A stretch of DNA of 37,050 nt, taken from positions 1 through 37,050 of the forward strand of contig NZ_SMBU01000043.1 of NCBI RefSeq assembly GCF_004342485.1. The letters run 5' to 3'. Position 1 is the stretch's first letter, and every line of letters starts with the position of its first letter. Below are positions 15,670-24,673 of the stretch, one piece after another. This stretch comes from Roseateles saccharophilus. Its GTDB lineage: Bacteria; Pseudomonadota; Gammaproteobacteria; Burkholderiales; Burkholderiaceae_C. The notes under the pieces were generated by a model. It did not search any database and was not told the DNA's origin. It was given only the letters and a program-made list of their open reading frames with translations. The position numbers and the translations under genes were made by a program.

Positions 15670-16767
15670 TCAAGCCAGCGCGGCGCTGAGCGCGGCAACG
15701 ACCTGTTCCTGCTGGGCCTCGCTCAGGTCGGCACTCATCGGCAGACTCATCACGCGTGCGGCGGCGGCGATGCTGTGCGGACAGTCCTCGGCCTTGGCGT
15801 ACTGCGCGTAGGCTGGCTGGTGGTGCAGCGGGCGCGGATAGTGCACGGCAGTCGGCACGCCGGCGGCCTTGAGCCGGGCTTGCACGGCATCGCGGTCGTC
15901 GACGAAGACGGTGTACTGCGCCCAGACGCAGTCGCGGTCGTCGCGTACCGCCAGCAGTTGCAGGCTCGGGATGGCTGCACTCAGCTTGGCGCGGTAGGCA
16001 TGGCCCAGCTCCAGGCGGCGGCGGATCTCCCACTCGAAGCGGTCCAGCTTGCCCAGCACGACGGCGCATTGCAGCGTGTCCATGCGACCGCCCACGCCCA
16101 GACGCGTGTGCAGATAGCGCTGGCTCTGGCCGTGGGTGCGAATCTCGCGGCAGGCCTGGGCCAGCTTGTCGTCGCTGGTGAAGATGGCGCCGCCGTCGCC
16201 ATAGCAGCCCAGGGGCTTGCTGGGGAAGAAGCTGGTGCAGCCGAAGGTGGAGGTATTGCAGCTCTTGCTGCCGCGGTACGTGGCGCCGAAGCTCTGGGCG
16301 CCGTCCTCGATGACAGCCAGGCCATGGCGCTGCGCGATGCCATTGATGGCGTCCATGTCGGCCACCTGGCCGTACAGGCTCACCGGCATGATGGCCTTGG
16401 TACGCGGCGTGATCGCGCCTTCGATGAGGCTGGCATCGATGTTGGCCGTGTCGGGCTCGATGTCGACGAAGACGGGCACGCCGCCGGCCAGCACGATCAT
16501 CTCGGCCGTGGCCGCGAACGTGAAGGGGCTGGTGATGACCTCGTCGCCGGGCTTCAGGTCCAGGGCCATCAGCGCGATCAGCAAGGCCTCGGTGCCGCTG
16601 GCGACGCTGATGCAATGCCTGGCGCCGGTGTAGGCGGCGAGGGCCTGCTCCATCTCCTTGACCTCGGGGCCGAGGATGTACTGGCCATGATCCAGCACCT
16701 TCTGGATGCGGGCGTTGATGTTGTCGCGCAGAGCCGCGTACTGGCTCTTGAGGTCGATGAAGTCCAT
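15670..16767 (-). CDS. wbpE: UDP-2-acetamido-2-deoxy-3-oxo-glucuronate aminotransferase WbpE
   Basis: A 365-aa PLP aminotransferase strongly resembling Pseudomonas aeruginosa WbpE along its length: FIDLKSQYA, HGQYILGPEV, VIEDGAQSFGATY (D155) and TSFFPSKPLGCYGDGGA, with K184 forming the Schiff base. It transaminates the 3-keto sugar produced by WbpB, using glutamate, to give UDP-GlcNAc3NA. The glutamate-derived 2-oxoglutarate then helps reoxidise WbpB's NADH (established for the Pseudomonas pair). It is the last gene of the leftward operon; its ATG directly follows the wbpD stop with no gap. Confidence 0.93.
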   Translation of the reverse strand: MDFIDLKSQYAALRDNINARIQKVLDHGQYILGPEVKEMEQALAAYTGARHCISVASGTEALLIALMALDLKPGDEVITSPFTFAATAEMIVLAGGVPVFVDIEPDTANIDASLIEGAITPRTKAIMPVSLYGQVADMDAINGIAQRHGLAVIEDGAQSFGATYRGSKSCNTSTFGCTSFFPSKPLGCYGDGGAIFTSDDKLAQACREIRTHGQSQRYLHTRLGVGGRMDTLQCAVVLGKLDRFEWEIRRRLELGHAYRAKLSAAIPSLQLLAVRDDRDCVWAQYTVFVDDRDAVQARLKAAGVPTAVHYPRPLHHQPAYAQYAKAEDCPHSIAAAARVMSLPMSADLSEAQQEQVVAALSAALA

Positions 16768-17355
16768 TCAGCTCTCGATCAGTTGGAGTTGGCGGCCGCT
16801 CAGCAGATAGCGGTCGCCGGTATGGCGGCAGACGGCTTCGACGGGCTGCTCGCTTGCCAGCGGCAGTTCCAGACGCTCGCCGAAGCGGCTCATCCAGCCG
16901 GCCTGCCGGGCCGGCACGCCCACCATCAACGCGAAGTCGGGCACGTCGCGGTTGATGACGGCGCCAGCACCGACGAAGGCATGGCGGCCGACCGTCGTGC
17001 CGCAGACGATGGTGCTGTTCGCACCCAGCGTCGCGCCCTGCTTCACGAGGGTGCGGCGGTACTCGTCCTTGCGCGTGACGGCCGAGCGCGGGTTGTAGAC
17101 ATTGGTGAACACCATGCTGGGGCCGCAGAAGACGTCATCCTCCAGCGTGACCGCGTCATAGACCGACACGTTGTTCTGGATCTTGACGTTGTTGCCGATG
17201 AGCACGTCGTTACCGACATAGACGTTCTGGCCGAATGAGCAGCGCTCGCCGATGCGCGCGCCCGCGCTGATGTGCACGAAGTGCCAGACGCGGCAGCCAT
17301 CGCCGAGCTGGGCACCCTCGTCCACGATGGCGCTGGGGTGGATGGTCGTCGCCAT
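16768..17355 (-). CDS. wbpD: UDP-GlcNAc3NA N-acetyltransferase WbpD (hexapeptide repeat)
   Basis: A 195-aa left-handed beta-helix acetyltransferase. Hexapeptide repeats run through about residues 5-145 ([20 protein letters not shown], then [14 protein letters not shown], and [13 protein letters not shown]). [11 protein letters not shown] holds the conserved FTN segment of the WbpD and WlbB group. It acetylates the 3-amino group of UDP-GlcNAc3NA to give UDP-GlcNAc3NAcA, using acetyl-CoA. The C-terminal extension (about 160-195) is typical of this group. It lies between wbpB (4-nt gap) and wbpE (no gap), which makes the three a pathway cassette. Confidence 0.93.
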   Translation of the reverse strand: MATTIHPSAIVDEGAQLGDGCRVWHFVHISAGARIGERCSFGQNVYVGNDVLIGNNVKIQNNVSVYDAVTLEDDVFCGPSMVFTNVYNPRSAVTRKDEYRRTLVKQGATLGANSTIVCGTTVGRHAFVGAGAVINRDVPDFALMVGVPARQAGWMSRFGERLELPLASEQPVEAVCRHTGDRYLLSGRQLQLIES

Positions 17356-17359
17356 GGCT

Positions 17360-18439
17360 TCAATAGGCCAGCGGCAGGTTGACGCGTTTGCCGTCGCGGG
17401 CGCTCAGATACATCGCGATCAGCAGCTCCAGGGACTTCAGGCCCTCGCGGCCATCGGTCTCGGCCTGGGCCTCGCCACGCAGCGTGTTGATGACGTTGTC
17501 GTAGTAGAGCGGGTGGCCGAAGCCGTAGACGGACGTGGTCTGATAGCTCGCGTCGGCGATCTGCGCGTCCATCTCGTGAGGCGTCTCGAACTCCCAATGC
17601 TGGATCTCGTTGACGGCAACGCCGCCGACGCGCACCGAGCCCTTCTCGCCTAGGAGGGTGATCGAGCCCTCGAGGTTCTTCGGGTAGGTCAGCATGCTGA
17701 CGTTGACGGTGCCCATCGCACCGTTGCGCCACTTCAGCGCGGCCACGCCGCTGTCTTCCACCTCGATGTTGCGCGCCAACGTGCCGGTATAGGCCATCAC
17801 GCTCTCGACCGGGCCGCAGACCCAGTCCAGCAGGTCGATGTAGTGGCTGGCCTGGTTCATGAACGCGCCGCCGTCGAACTCCCAGGTGCCGCGCCATTCG
17901 GCGCTGTCGTAGTAGGCCTGGGGGCGCGTCCAGAACACATTGACGGCGATGTTGTAGAGGCGACCGAAGCGGCCCTCGGATACGGCCCGCTTGAGCAGCT
18001 GCAGCGTCGAATTGCGGCGGTTCTGCTTGACGACAAACAGTTGCACACCGGCGTCGTCGCAGGCCTTGACCATGGCCAGGCCATCCTGCCACCGCGTGGC
18101 CATCGGCTTCTCGGTCATCACATGCAGGCCAGCCTGGGCAGCCTCTATGGCCTGGCGCGGATGCAGGCCGCTGGGCGTCGTCAACACGACGCAGTCGATG
18201 CCGAGCTCGGCCTTGGCCGCGAGCAGCTCGGTCAGCGACTTGAAACCGCGCGCGCCGGTCTTGGCAACGGCGGCGTCCAGCGCCGCCGGGTCCACGTCCG
18301 CGACAGCCACCAGTTCCGCCCGGTCGGCATGCTTCTTGACGGCCTCGAAATGGTTCTGCGCGATGCGGCCGCAGCCGATGAGCGCGAAGCGGACCTTGCG
18401 GCCCGTGACAGGAGAATGGTGCTGACGCATTTGATTCAT
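17360..18439 (-). CDS. wbpB: UDP-N-acetyl-2-amino-2-deoxyglucuronate 3-dehydrogenase WbpB
   Basis: A 359-aa Gfo/Idh/MocA oxidoreductase. The NAD-binding motif is [12 protein letters not shown] (19-30), the conserved EKP is at 110-112, and [17 protein letters not shown] (190-206) contains the catalytic His199. It matches WbpB/WlbA proteins, which oxidise C3 of UDP-GlcNAcA. The ATG at 18439 is chosen because it overlaps the flippase stop as ATGA; a second ATG three codons later is also possible. It provides the substrate for WbpE. Its own substrate, UDP-GlcNAcA, is probably made by the TviB-like dehydrogenase at the far end of the same operon. Confidence 0.92.
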   Translation of the reverse strand: MNQMRQHHSPVTGRKVRFALIGCGRIAQNHFEAVKKHADRAELVAVADVDPAALDAAVAKTGARGFKSLTELLAAKAELGIDCVVLTTPSGLHPRQAIEAAQAGLHVMTEKPMATRWQDGLAMVKACDDAGVQLFVVKQNRRNSTLQLLKRAVSEGRFGRLYNIAVNVFWTRPQAYYDSAEWRGTWEFDGGAFMNQASHYIDLLDWVCGPVESVMAYTGTLARNIEVEDSGVAALKWRNGAMGTVNVSMLTYPKNLEGSITLLGEKGSVRVGGVAVNEIQHWEFETPHEMDAQIADASYQTTSVYGFGHPLYYDNVINTLRGEAQAETDGREGLKSLELLIAMYLSARDGKRVNLPLAY

Positions 18440-19929
18440 TCGGTTTTGTCGCTCTGGCGCGGATTGTCGACCCGACGACGCTGCCAGAAGCGCGTCAGCC
18501 GCGTAAACGCGGGGTCGGCTGCCAGCGGGTGACGACACCAGGACAGGGCCAACAGCCAGGTCACGATGCAGCCGCCGATGGCCAGCGCGAAGCCGGGCCA
18601 CGCCATGGGCTGGCCCGCCGGATGCGGCACCCACAGCTTCAGCAGCAACGGCGGGGTCAGGGCAAGCACCGAAACGAGCAGGCTGCGCGCCAGATTGCGC
18701 CCCAGCGCCCACCAGTCGTTGGCCAGGAAGCGAGCCTTCACGCCATAGATCAGCGGCAGCTGCAGCAGCAGCGTCAGCGCAAACGCAGCAGCGCAGGCAC
18801 GGGGCTCACGCCAACTGGCCGCCGCCACGACGATGAACAGCGCACGCAAGGGCTGAAAAACCAGCTCCATGCGCGTCAGCAAATCCATGCGCCCCATTGC
18901 GACGGTCAGGTTGCCCATCAAATTTCCGATGGCCGCAACGGCGCCGCCCGCGCAGAACAGCGGCACCAGCGGCGCGGCAGCATCCCACTGCGGGCCGAAC
19001 AGCAGGCGCAGCGTCTCCAGCGCATAGAGCGACACGAAGCCATAGAAGGGCCAGGCGACGACGCAGACGTAGTTGACGCTGGCCACATAGAGCGGCTCCA
19101 TCGTCTGCTGCTCGCGCACGGCCTGGGCATAGGCCGGGTAGGCAACATTGCGCACGGCCCCCATCAGGTCGCGGTAGAACAGAAACATCAGGCCCTGGGC
19201 GCGGCTGAGCAGCGCGACCGGCTCGAAGCCCATCAGCCTGCCCACGGCGAGGTCGTTGATGTCCATCGCCACCGTCGTGACGATGCCGACCGCTGAACTC
19301 TGCGCGCCAAAGCTGAACAGGCGCCGCCAGTGCGACAGGCTGGGACGCAGCAGGCGCCGCTCGCCTTGAGCCAGCCAGGCGACGAAGCCGGTCGTGGCAC
19401 TGGTGAACAGCGTGCCGGCCACGAGGCCGAGCGGCCCGAAGCCGGCCCAGGACAGGCTCACGCTCGCGATGGCGCCGACCAGTGTGGCGACGAGGTTCAC
19501 GCCGGCGACGGCCTTGAAGGCCATGCGCCGGCGCAGCAGCGTTAGCGAAATGGTGGAGAACGGCAGCAGCAGGAAGTTCAGCGAGGCCAGCCACATGAGG
19601 TTGCGCATGCGCGGCTCGCGATAGAACTCCGCCACCCACGGTGCGGCGCAGGCCAGCACGAGGGCCAAGCCGGCGCCGATGACCAACGTGACACCGAGCG
19701 CGCTGCGCACATGGTCGTCGGTAAGCTCCTTCTCCTGGATCAGATAGCTCGCTACGCCGAAGTCGCGCAACACCTGGGCGATGCTCATGACGGCCAACGT
19801 CACCGAATAGATGCCGATGTCGGCCGGCGTGAGCAGGCGGGCTATCAGCAGACTGCTCGCCAGGTTGATGACGATCAGGGCATACCGTTCAGCGAAAGAG
19901 AACAGCAGCGCACGGCGCACACCGCTCAT
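18436..19929 (-). CDS. wzx: Wzx-type polysaccharide flippase (MOP superfamily)
   Basis: A 497-aa integral membrane protein with about 12-14 hydrophobic helices. The start MSGVRRALLFSFAERYALIVINLASSL and the segment LTPADIGIYSVTLAVMSIAQVLRDFGVASYLIQ are typical of the lipopolysaccharide-exporter (WzxC/RfbX-like) branch. It would move undecaprenyl-diphosphate-linked repeat units across the inner membrane before polymerisation. The start at 19929 forms an ATGA overlap with the upstream glycosyltransferase; the longer frame to 20058 is rejected. It is the only Wzx-type transporter in the window and points to a Wzx/Wzy-type pathway. Confidence 0.9.
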   Translation of the reverse strand: MSGVRRALLFSFAERYALIVINLASSLLIARLLTPADIGIYSVTLAVMSIAQVLRDFGVASYLIQEKELTDDHVRSALGVTLVIGAGLALVLACAAPWVAEFYREPRMRNLMWLASLNFLLLPFSTISLTLLRRRMAFKAVAGVNLVATLVGAIASVSLSWAGFGPLGLVAGTLFTSATTGFVAWLAQGERRLLRPSLSHWRRLFSFGAQSSAVGIVTTVAMDINDLAVGRLMGFEPVALLSRAQGLMFLFYRDLMGAVRNVAYPAYAQAVREQQTMEPLYVASVNYVCVVAWPFYGFVSLYALETLRLLFGPQWDAAAPLVPLFCAGGAVAAIGNLMGNLTVAMGRMDLLTRMELVFQPLRALFIVVAAASWREPRACAAAFALTLLLQLPLIYGVKARFLANDWWALGRNLARSLLVSVLALTPPLLLKLWVPHPAGQPMAWPGFALAIGGCIVTWLLALSWCRHPLAADPAFTRLTRFWQRRRVDNPRQSDKTE

Positions 19930-21200
19930 CGCAGGGGCTCCAGCACGCTGCCGTCCACTGCGGCGTCCAGCACCTGGGCAAGGTGCCGCGTCGTGGCCGC
20001 GCGGCTGTAGCGCTCGATGCCACGGGGCGGCGCCACACTGGCCTCGCCGCGGAGCCAACCGAGCAGCTTGATGGCAAGGCCCTCCACATCGCCCGGCTCA
20101 CTGCGCACGCCGCCACCAACATCGTCGAGCACCCGCGCCACCTCGCTGCGCTCGGGCACGACGGCCAGGATGGGCCTGCCACAGGCCAGGTATTCGAACA
20201 GCTTGCCCGGCAGCGACGCGGTCGCGTAGTAGCCGGTCGGTACCGGTAGATAGAGCAGATCGGCCTGCTTCATCAGCGTCAGCGCCTGGCGGTGGGGCAC
20301 CGGACCGAACTCCGTCACCCAGTCGCTGACGCCCGCCTCGGCAGCCGGGCCGGTGGCGAAGCCTGCAGCCTGCACGCGCAGCCGCGCGAGCTCGGCGCAC
20401 CCTCTCGCCTTCAGCAGCGCGATCGCAGCATAGAGGTCCTGCAGGCCGTAACCCGGGCGCCAGACGCCGGTGTAGCTGATGCGCAGCAGGCCATCGTTTT
20501 GGGGCGCCGCCTCGGCGGCAAAGTCCTTGGGCTCGAAACCGTTCGTGATGAGATGCAGGTCGCCGCGGCCGCAGTCGCGGCCAATGCTCTCCACCAGGGC
20601 TTGCGTCACGGTGATGACGGCCGCCGCATCGCGCGCTGCCAGACGCTCCAGCGCCGGGTTCTCGCGAGCCTGTGCGGCCGAGGCGGTCTCCCAGGCCATG
20701 TCGCCACTCGGTGTCCATTGGTCGCGATAGTCCAGCACATAGGGCTTGCCGGTGCGGCGCGACACCTCGCGGGCGAGCAGGAAACCCGTCCAGGGCCAGC
20801 CGCTGGCGTAAATGGCGTCGAAGCCGACCTCGTCATGCAGGGCCAGCGCGCGTTCAAGGGCCGGATGCAGCCAGCCAGCGGCCTGGTCCGGCACCTCGGC
20901 GCGGGCCTCCAGCCGCCAGGCGAGCGCTTCGACGGCGCGCGCGCCGAGCCTGCCAGGCAGCCAGCCAGCCCAGCGGCGGGCATGCAGACGGCTTTGCAAT
21001 GGCACCCGCTCGACGCGCGTGCCGGGCCTGACCTCGGCCAGCAACTCGGCATCAAGCGACGCTCGCGGCTCTGGGGCACAGCTCAGCACCAGCGGCTGCC
21101 AGCCAGCGTCGGGCAGGTGGTTAGCGAATGCGAGACTGCGCCGGGTGCCTGAATTGGCGATCGGCGGGAACAGATAGGCGATGAAAAGGACGCGACGCAT
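19926..21200 (-). CDS. Family 4-like glycosyltransferase
   Basis: A 424-aa GT-B-fold protein. The N-terminal domain opens RRVLFIAYLFPPIANSGTRRS, a loop typical of GT4-type transferases of polysaccharide loci. VLDYRDQWT is present mid-protein, and the C-terminal donor domain has ISYTGVWRPGYG and LPGKLFEYLACGRPILAVVPE. It is soluble and would extend the lipid-linked repeat unit in the cytoplasm. Its ATG shares one base with the deacetylase stop, and its stop overlaps the wzx start, so translation is likely coupled. Sugar specificity unknown. Confidence 0.86.
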   Translation of the reverse strand: MRRVLFIAYLFPPIANSGTRRSLAFANHLPDAGWQPLVLSCAPEPRASLDAELLAEVRPGTRVERVPLQSRLHARRWAGWLPGRLGARAVEALAWRLEARAEVPDQAAGWLHPALERALALHDEVGFDAIYASGWPWTGFLLAREVSRRTGKPYVLDYRDQWTPSGDMAWETASAAQARENPALERLAARDAAAVITVTQALVESIGRDCGRGDLHLITNGFEPKDFAAEAAPQNDGLLRISYTGVWRPGYGLQDLYAAIALLKARGCAELARLRVQAAGFATGPAAEAGVSDWVTEFGPVPHRQALTLMKQADLLYLPVPTGYYATASLPGKLFEYLACGRPILAVVPERSEVARVLDDVGGGVRSEPGDVEGLAIKLLGWLRGEASVAPPRGIERYSRAATTRHLAQVLDAAVDGSVLEPLR

Positions 21201-22159
21201 CAGTTCAGCAGGTTGCGCGCCAGCCTCAGTCCGAACTTCAGGCGACCGCGGTCCCAGGGCGTGAAGCGCGGGATCTGGAAGACATCATCGTCGCGGCGTG
21301 CGGCGGCCCAGCGCGTGGACACCGCCGCGTCGAAGCCGAGTTCGCGCACGAGCGCCGGGTGCACTTCGGACAGGTAGTCGGTACCGGGCTTGCCGTTCGG
21401 ATAGGCGAACAGGCTGACCTTCGCGCCCAGCAGCGCCTGCAGCACCTCGCGGCTGTGGCCGATCTCGTCGGCGGCCTTCTGCGCATCGAGCTTGGCCAGG
21501 ATGGGGTGACTGACCGTGTGCGCGCCGATCCGCATGCCGGCATGATGCAGGTTGCGCACCTGCTCACTGCTCATCATCAGGTCGTCGGGCGGCCGCACCT
21601 CGGCGCGCGCGGCGATCGCATCGACGCAGGCCTGGCGCGGCTCGGGGGGAAGATATTTCACGCGTTCGATGAGGCGGCCCAGTACTGCGCGGCGGCCGGC
21701 ATCGTCGCCGAGTGCATGCTGGCCGAGATCATCGCCGCGGCCGTCGACGAAGCCACGCAGGTCCAGCGTGCGCAGGCTGCTCAGCCGCACAGCCTCGATC
21801 AGCGTGTCGTTCCACATACGACCGCCATCGAGGAAGCCGGTGGCAACGAAGAAACTGCACGGCAAGCCATGCTTTCTCAGCAGCGGCAGCGCGACATCGT
21901 GGTTGTCGGCATAGCCGTCGTCGAAGCTCAGCGCCGCGGCGCGCGCCGGCAGGCTGCCCTCGTGCAGCTGACGGATGGCAGCGTCCAGCGGCAGCACGTT
22001 GAACCAGGACTTGACCCAGCCCAGCAACTCGTCGAAACGGGCCGCGTCGACCTCGTCGGGAAAGAGCGGGTCGGGCTCGCGCAGCACGCGATGGAAGATC
22101 AGCACAGTCAGGCGCGCACGCGCGCCGGCGGGGGACAACAGGCTGAACAGCGGCTTCAT
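21200..22159 (-). CDS. Polysaccharide deacetylase (CE4, NodB-like)
   Basis: A 319-aa carbohydrate esterase family 4 protein. The first metal motif is SFDDGYADN (78-86), the second is HTVSH (214-218), and AYPNGKPGTDY is the third conserved loop. It would remove N-acetyl (or O-acetyl) groups from an aminosugar, with a divalent metal coordinated by Asp81, His214 and His218. No clear signal peptide is seen, so it may act in the cytoplasm or at the membrane, or be exported in a way not visible here. The start at 22159 forms an ATGA overlap with the O-ligase gene. Deacetylation could create free amines for the acyltransferases of this locus (inference). Confidence 0.88.
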   Translation of the reverse strand: MKPLFSLLSPAGARARLTVLIFHRVLREPDPLFPDEVDAARFDELLGWVKSWFNVLPLDAAIRQLHEGSLPARAAALSFDDGYADNHDVALPLLRKHGLPCSFFVATGFLDGGRMWNDTLIEAVRLSSLRTLDLRGFVDGRGDDLGQHALGDDAGRRAVLGRLIERVKYLPPEPRQACVDAIAARAEVRPPDDLMMSSEQVRNLHHAGMRIGAHTVSHPILAKLDAQKAADEIGHSREVLQALLGAKVSLFAYPNGKPGTDYLSEVHPALVRELGFDAAVSTRWAAARRDDDVFQIPRFTPWDRGRLKFGLRLARNLLN

Positions 22160-23472
22160 GGCAAGGGAAGGTCTTTCTTCTTTCCGAAGCGCTTTTTCAG
22201 AAATTCGGGCCAGTAGACGAGGGGCTCATCCCTCTCACGCAGCCACTCCTTGCGCTCCAGCCAACGCCTGCCGATGACGGCCAGCACCAACAGGTTATAG
22301 GGCAGGTCCCAATAGCTCAGGCTCAGGAAGGCGCCGCCCACCGCATAGCCGGCCAGGCTGACCTGCAGCATGCCGCCAAGGTCGGACAACCACTGCGTTT
22401 CCGGCTTGCCACGAGCCTTGACGCGGATCGAACCGGCCGTGAACCAGACCATCGTGAACAGCGTGAGGAAGATGAACAGGCCAACGAAGCCCTGCTCGCC
22501 AAGCACCATGAAATAGATGCTGTGGGCCGCGTGCACATCGTTGGGGTCGGGGCCATAGATGGCGAAGATGACGCCCGTCCACACCATGAAACCACCGCCA
22601 AAGAAATTGGCCTTGGCCAGGTTCCAGGCCATGCCCCAGGCGTTGATACGCCCGAGGGCCGACTCGTCCTGCTGGTAGGACTTGATGGTGTTCATCCGGT
22701 CCCACCACTCGGCCGGCATCAGCGACAGCAGCGCCACACCGACGACAACGATGGTGACAGCGCCGACGAACTTGTTCTTGCCGCGCCACCAGAGCACCAG
22801 CGCCATCGCCGCAATGGCCAGCAAGGCGCCGCGCGAATGGCTGCCCAAGGCCGCCATCGCCATCAGCACCATGCAGACGGTCATCGTCGTCTTGGCCCAC
22901 TTGGCCTGCATCTGCATCTGCAGGAAGCGCATCAAGGGGATGACGATGACGATGGCGAGAGCGACCTCGTTGTTGCCCTCGATGTAGGTGTTCTCCGGCC
23001 CCCAGACCCTATAGCTGCCGCCGGTCAGGATCGTGAAGGCGCCGCCCTTGACGCCAAAGAAGCCGATGGAGATGACCAGCACCCAGGCCAGCAGCATCAT
23101 GTGGCGCTTGCTGTGCAGCAGCACCATGGCCACGAGGATCATCAGGTCGATCTTCATGACCCGCTTCCACAGCTCGAAGCTCTCGTCAAACAGCATCGAG
23201 AACGGCAGCGTGATGCATATCCACAGCATGAAGATCATCAGCGTGATGTTCTCGCGGTTCAGCGAGTAGTCGCGCCTGTCCTTCGTGACGAAGAGGCCGA
23301 TCAGGGTCGCGCCGCCAATGACGGCGGCGAAAGGCATGGTCCGCAATGTCCAGGTCAGCTGGTGCGGGTTCATGATGCTGAACCAGGTCCAGCCCAGGAT
23401 GCCGATCCACGGGTGACGAAAGGCCTGCAGAAAGCACCAGCCGACGATGACCAGCAAGGCGATGTCACGCAT
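22156..23472 (-). CDS. O-antigen ligase/polymerase-like membrane protein, exosortase A system type
   Basis: A 438-aa protein with about ten or more membrane helices. It resembles the 'putative O-glycosylation ligase' of exosortase A systems: the start MRDIALLVIVGWCFLQAFR, then FSIMNPHQLTW, GVKGGAFTILTGG, GPENTYIEGNNEVALA, SHSRGALLA and the large periplasmic loop ending DVHAAHSIYF, which belongs to the Wzy_C/WaaL region. It would transfer or polymerise undecaprenyl-linked glycan at the periplasmic face. The tail EFLKKRFGKKKD is strongly basic and cytoplasmic. The ATG lies 8 nt inside the upstream glycosyltransferase gene. Whether it acts as Wzy polymerase or as a ligase to protein or lipid is not decidable from sequence. 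Confidence 0.9.
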   Translation of the reverse strand: MRDIALLVIVGWCFLQAFRHPWIGILGWTWFSIMNPHQLTWTLRTMPFAAVIGGATLIGLFVTKDRRDYSLNRENITLMIFMLWICITLPFSMLFDESFELWKRVMKIDLMILVAMVLLHSKRHMMLLAWVLVISIGFFGVKGGAFTILTGGSYRVWGPENTYIEGNNEVALAIVIVIPLMRFLQMQMQAKWAKTTMTVCMVLMAMAALGSHSRGALLAIAAMALVLWWRGKNKFVGAVTIVVVGVALLSLMPAEWWDRMNTIKSYQQDESALGRINAWGMAWNLAKANFFGGGFMVWTGVIFAIYGPDPNDVHAAHSIYFMVLGEQGFVGLFIFLTLFTMVWFTAGSIRVKARGKPETQWLSDLGGMLQVSLAGYAVGGAFLSLSYWDLPYNLLVLAVIGRRWLERKEWLRERDEPLVYWPEFLKKRFGKKKDLPLP

Positions 23473-24673
23473 GTCTGCTGGTTCCTACGATGTTTTGGAA
23501 CAAATCAACCTGGCCCTGCGTGGTTTCATGCCAGCCGAAACGACAAGCATGGTCGCGCACGGCTTCGCGTGGCGGCAGTGCGTGCCACAGGCTGAGCACC
23601 GCATCAGCCAGGGCTTGCGCCGTGCGTTCCTTGACGACACGTCCAGCCAGGTGCGTCTCGACGATCTCCGGGATACCGCCCACTGCCGTTGCGACGACAG
23701 GGGTGCCGCAAGCCATGCTCTCCAGCAACACGTTGGGCCAGCCTTCGCGCTCGGACGCCAGCATCAGCACGTCGGCCGCTCCATACCAGGCGGCAAGTTC
23801 GTCTTGCGGCAAGGCACCGAGAAAACATACTTTCCGAGCCAGCCCCAGTCGCCCGACCACGGTTTCCAGTTCGCTGCGCAACGGGCCCGCACCGATGATG
23901 CACAGGCGCGCGTCCAGCCCCTGCTGGCGCAGCATGCCCAAGGATTCGATCACGAGGTTGTGCCCCTTCAGAGGAACAAGGTTCCCGACCGACAGCAGCA
24001 ACGGACTCCCGTCGACACCAAGCCGCGCTCGCAGCACCGTGCGGTCAGCGCTAGCCTGAAAGCGCGTCAGGTCCACACCGTTTCGCAGCGTCAGCTGCTG
24101 GCGGCTCGCCACACCCAGTTCGCGCATGCGTTCGACCAATGCCTGGCTGACGCCGATCGAAGCACACGCGACGCGCGACGCCCAACGCATGAAACGCAAC
24201 GGCAGCGCGTGGCGGGTAATCAGGTTGATATCGCTGCCTCGCGCGGTGATCGTCAGCGGCTTGTCGAACCATTGGGCCAGCAGAGCCGCGGCGACGCCGT
24301 CGGGATAGTAGTAATGGGCATCGATGAGGTCGAAGTCGAAGCCCTCGTCGATGAGCCGGCGCACGGCGGCCCGCGCACCCAGCGCCAGCGTCAGCGGTGC
24401 CGAGGTCATGCCGATCTTCGGGGCAAGCAGGTAGCGCGGGTGCAGTACGTCGATGCCGTTGCGCTGCTCGCGCGCCGGCGTCGCGGCGAACCTGGCGTAG
24501 TCGCCCCAGCGCGGATTGGTCGACGGGAACCAGGGCACCGGCGCGATGACGCGCGACTCGACCTGCCCGCTCTTGAGCAGCTCGCGCAGCCGCGTCTCGA
24601 CAAAGATGCCATGGCCGGGCCGCACGCTGCTCGGGAACAGCGTCGAGAAGGTCAGGACCTTCAGCCGCCTCAC
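23465..24673 (-). CDS. Family 4 glycosyltransferase of the exosortase A locus
   Basis: A 402-aa GT-B-fold transferase. The N-terminal domain begins RRLKVLTFSTLFPSSVRPGHG, and IDAHYYYPDGVAA with LTITARGSDIN are acceptor-side motifs. The C-terminal domain has LLSVGNLVPLKGHN and the EX7E-type motif in ASEREGWPNVLLESMACGTPVVAT. The start is GTG at 24673, in a GTGA overlap with the stp1-like gene; the longer frame to 24811 would run far into that gene. It would add a sugar to the growing repeat unit. This type of GT4 is common in exosortase A clusters. Confidence 0.88.
   Translation of the reverse strand: MRRLKVLTFSTLFPSSVRPGHGIFVETRLRELLKSGQVESRVIAPVPWFPSTNPRWGDYARFAATPAREQRNGIDVLHPRYLLAPKIGMTSAPLTLALGARAAVRRLIDEGFDFDLIDAHYYYPDGVAAALLAQWFDKPLTITARGSDINLITRHALPLRFMRWASRVACASIGVSQALVERMRELGVASRQQLTLRNGVDLTRFQASADRTVLRARLGVDGSPLLLSVGNLVPLKGHNLVIESLGMLRQQGLDARLCIIGAGPLRSELETVVGRLGLARKVCFLGALPQDELAAWYGAADVLMLASEREGWPNVLLESMACGTPVVATAVGGIPEIVETHLAGRVVKERTAQALADAVLSLWHALPPREAVRDHACRFGWHETTQGQVDLFQNIVGTSRHA

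Noticed and set aside
15775-17238. 487-codon plus-strand frame over wbpE and wbpD
   Set aside because: Antisense to two well-recognised genes and crosses their junction; no family features.
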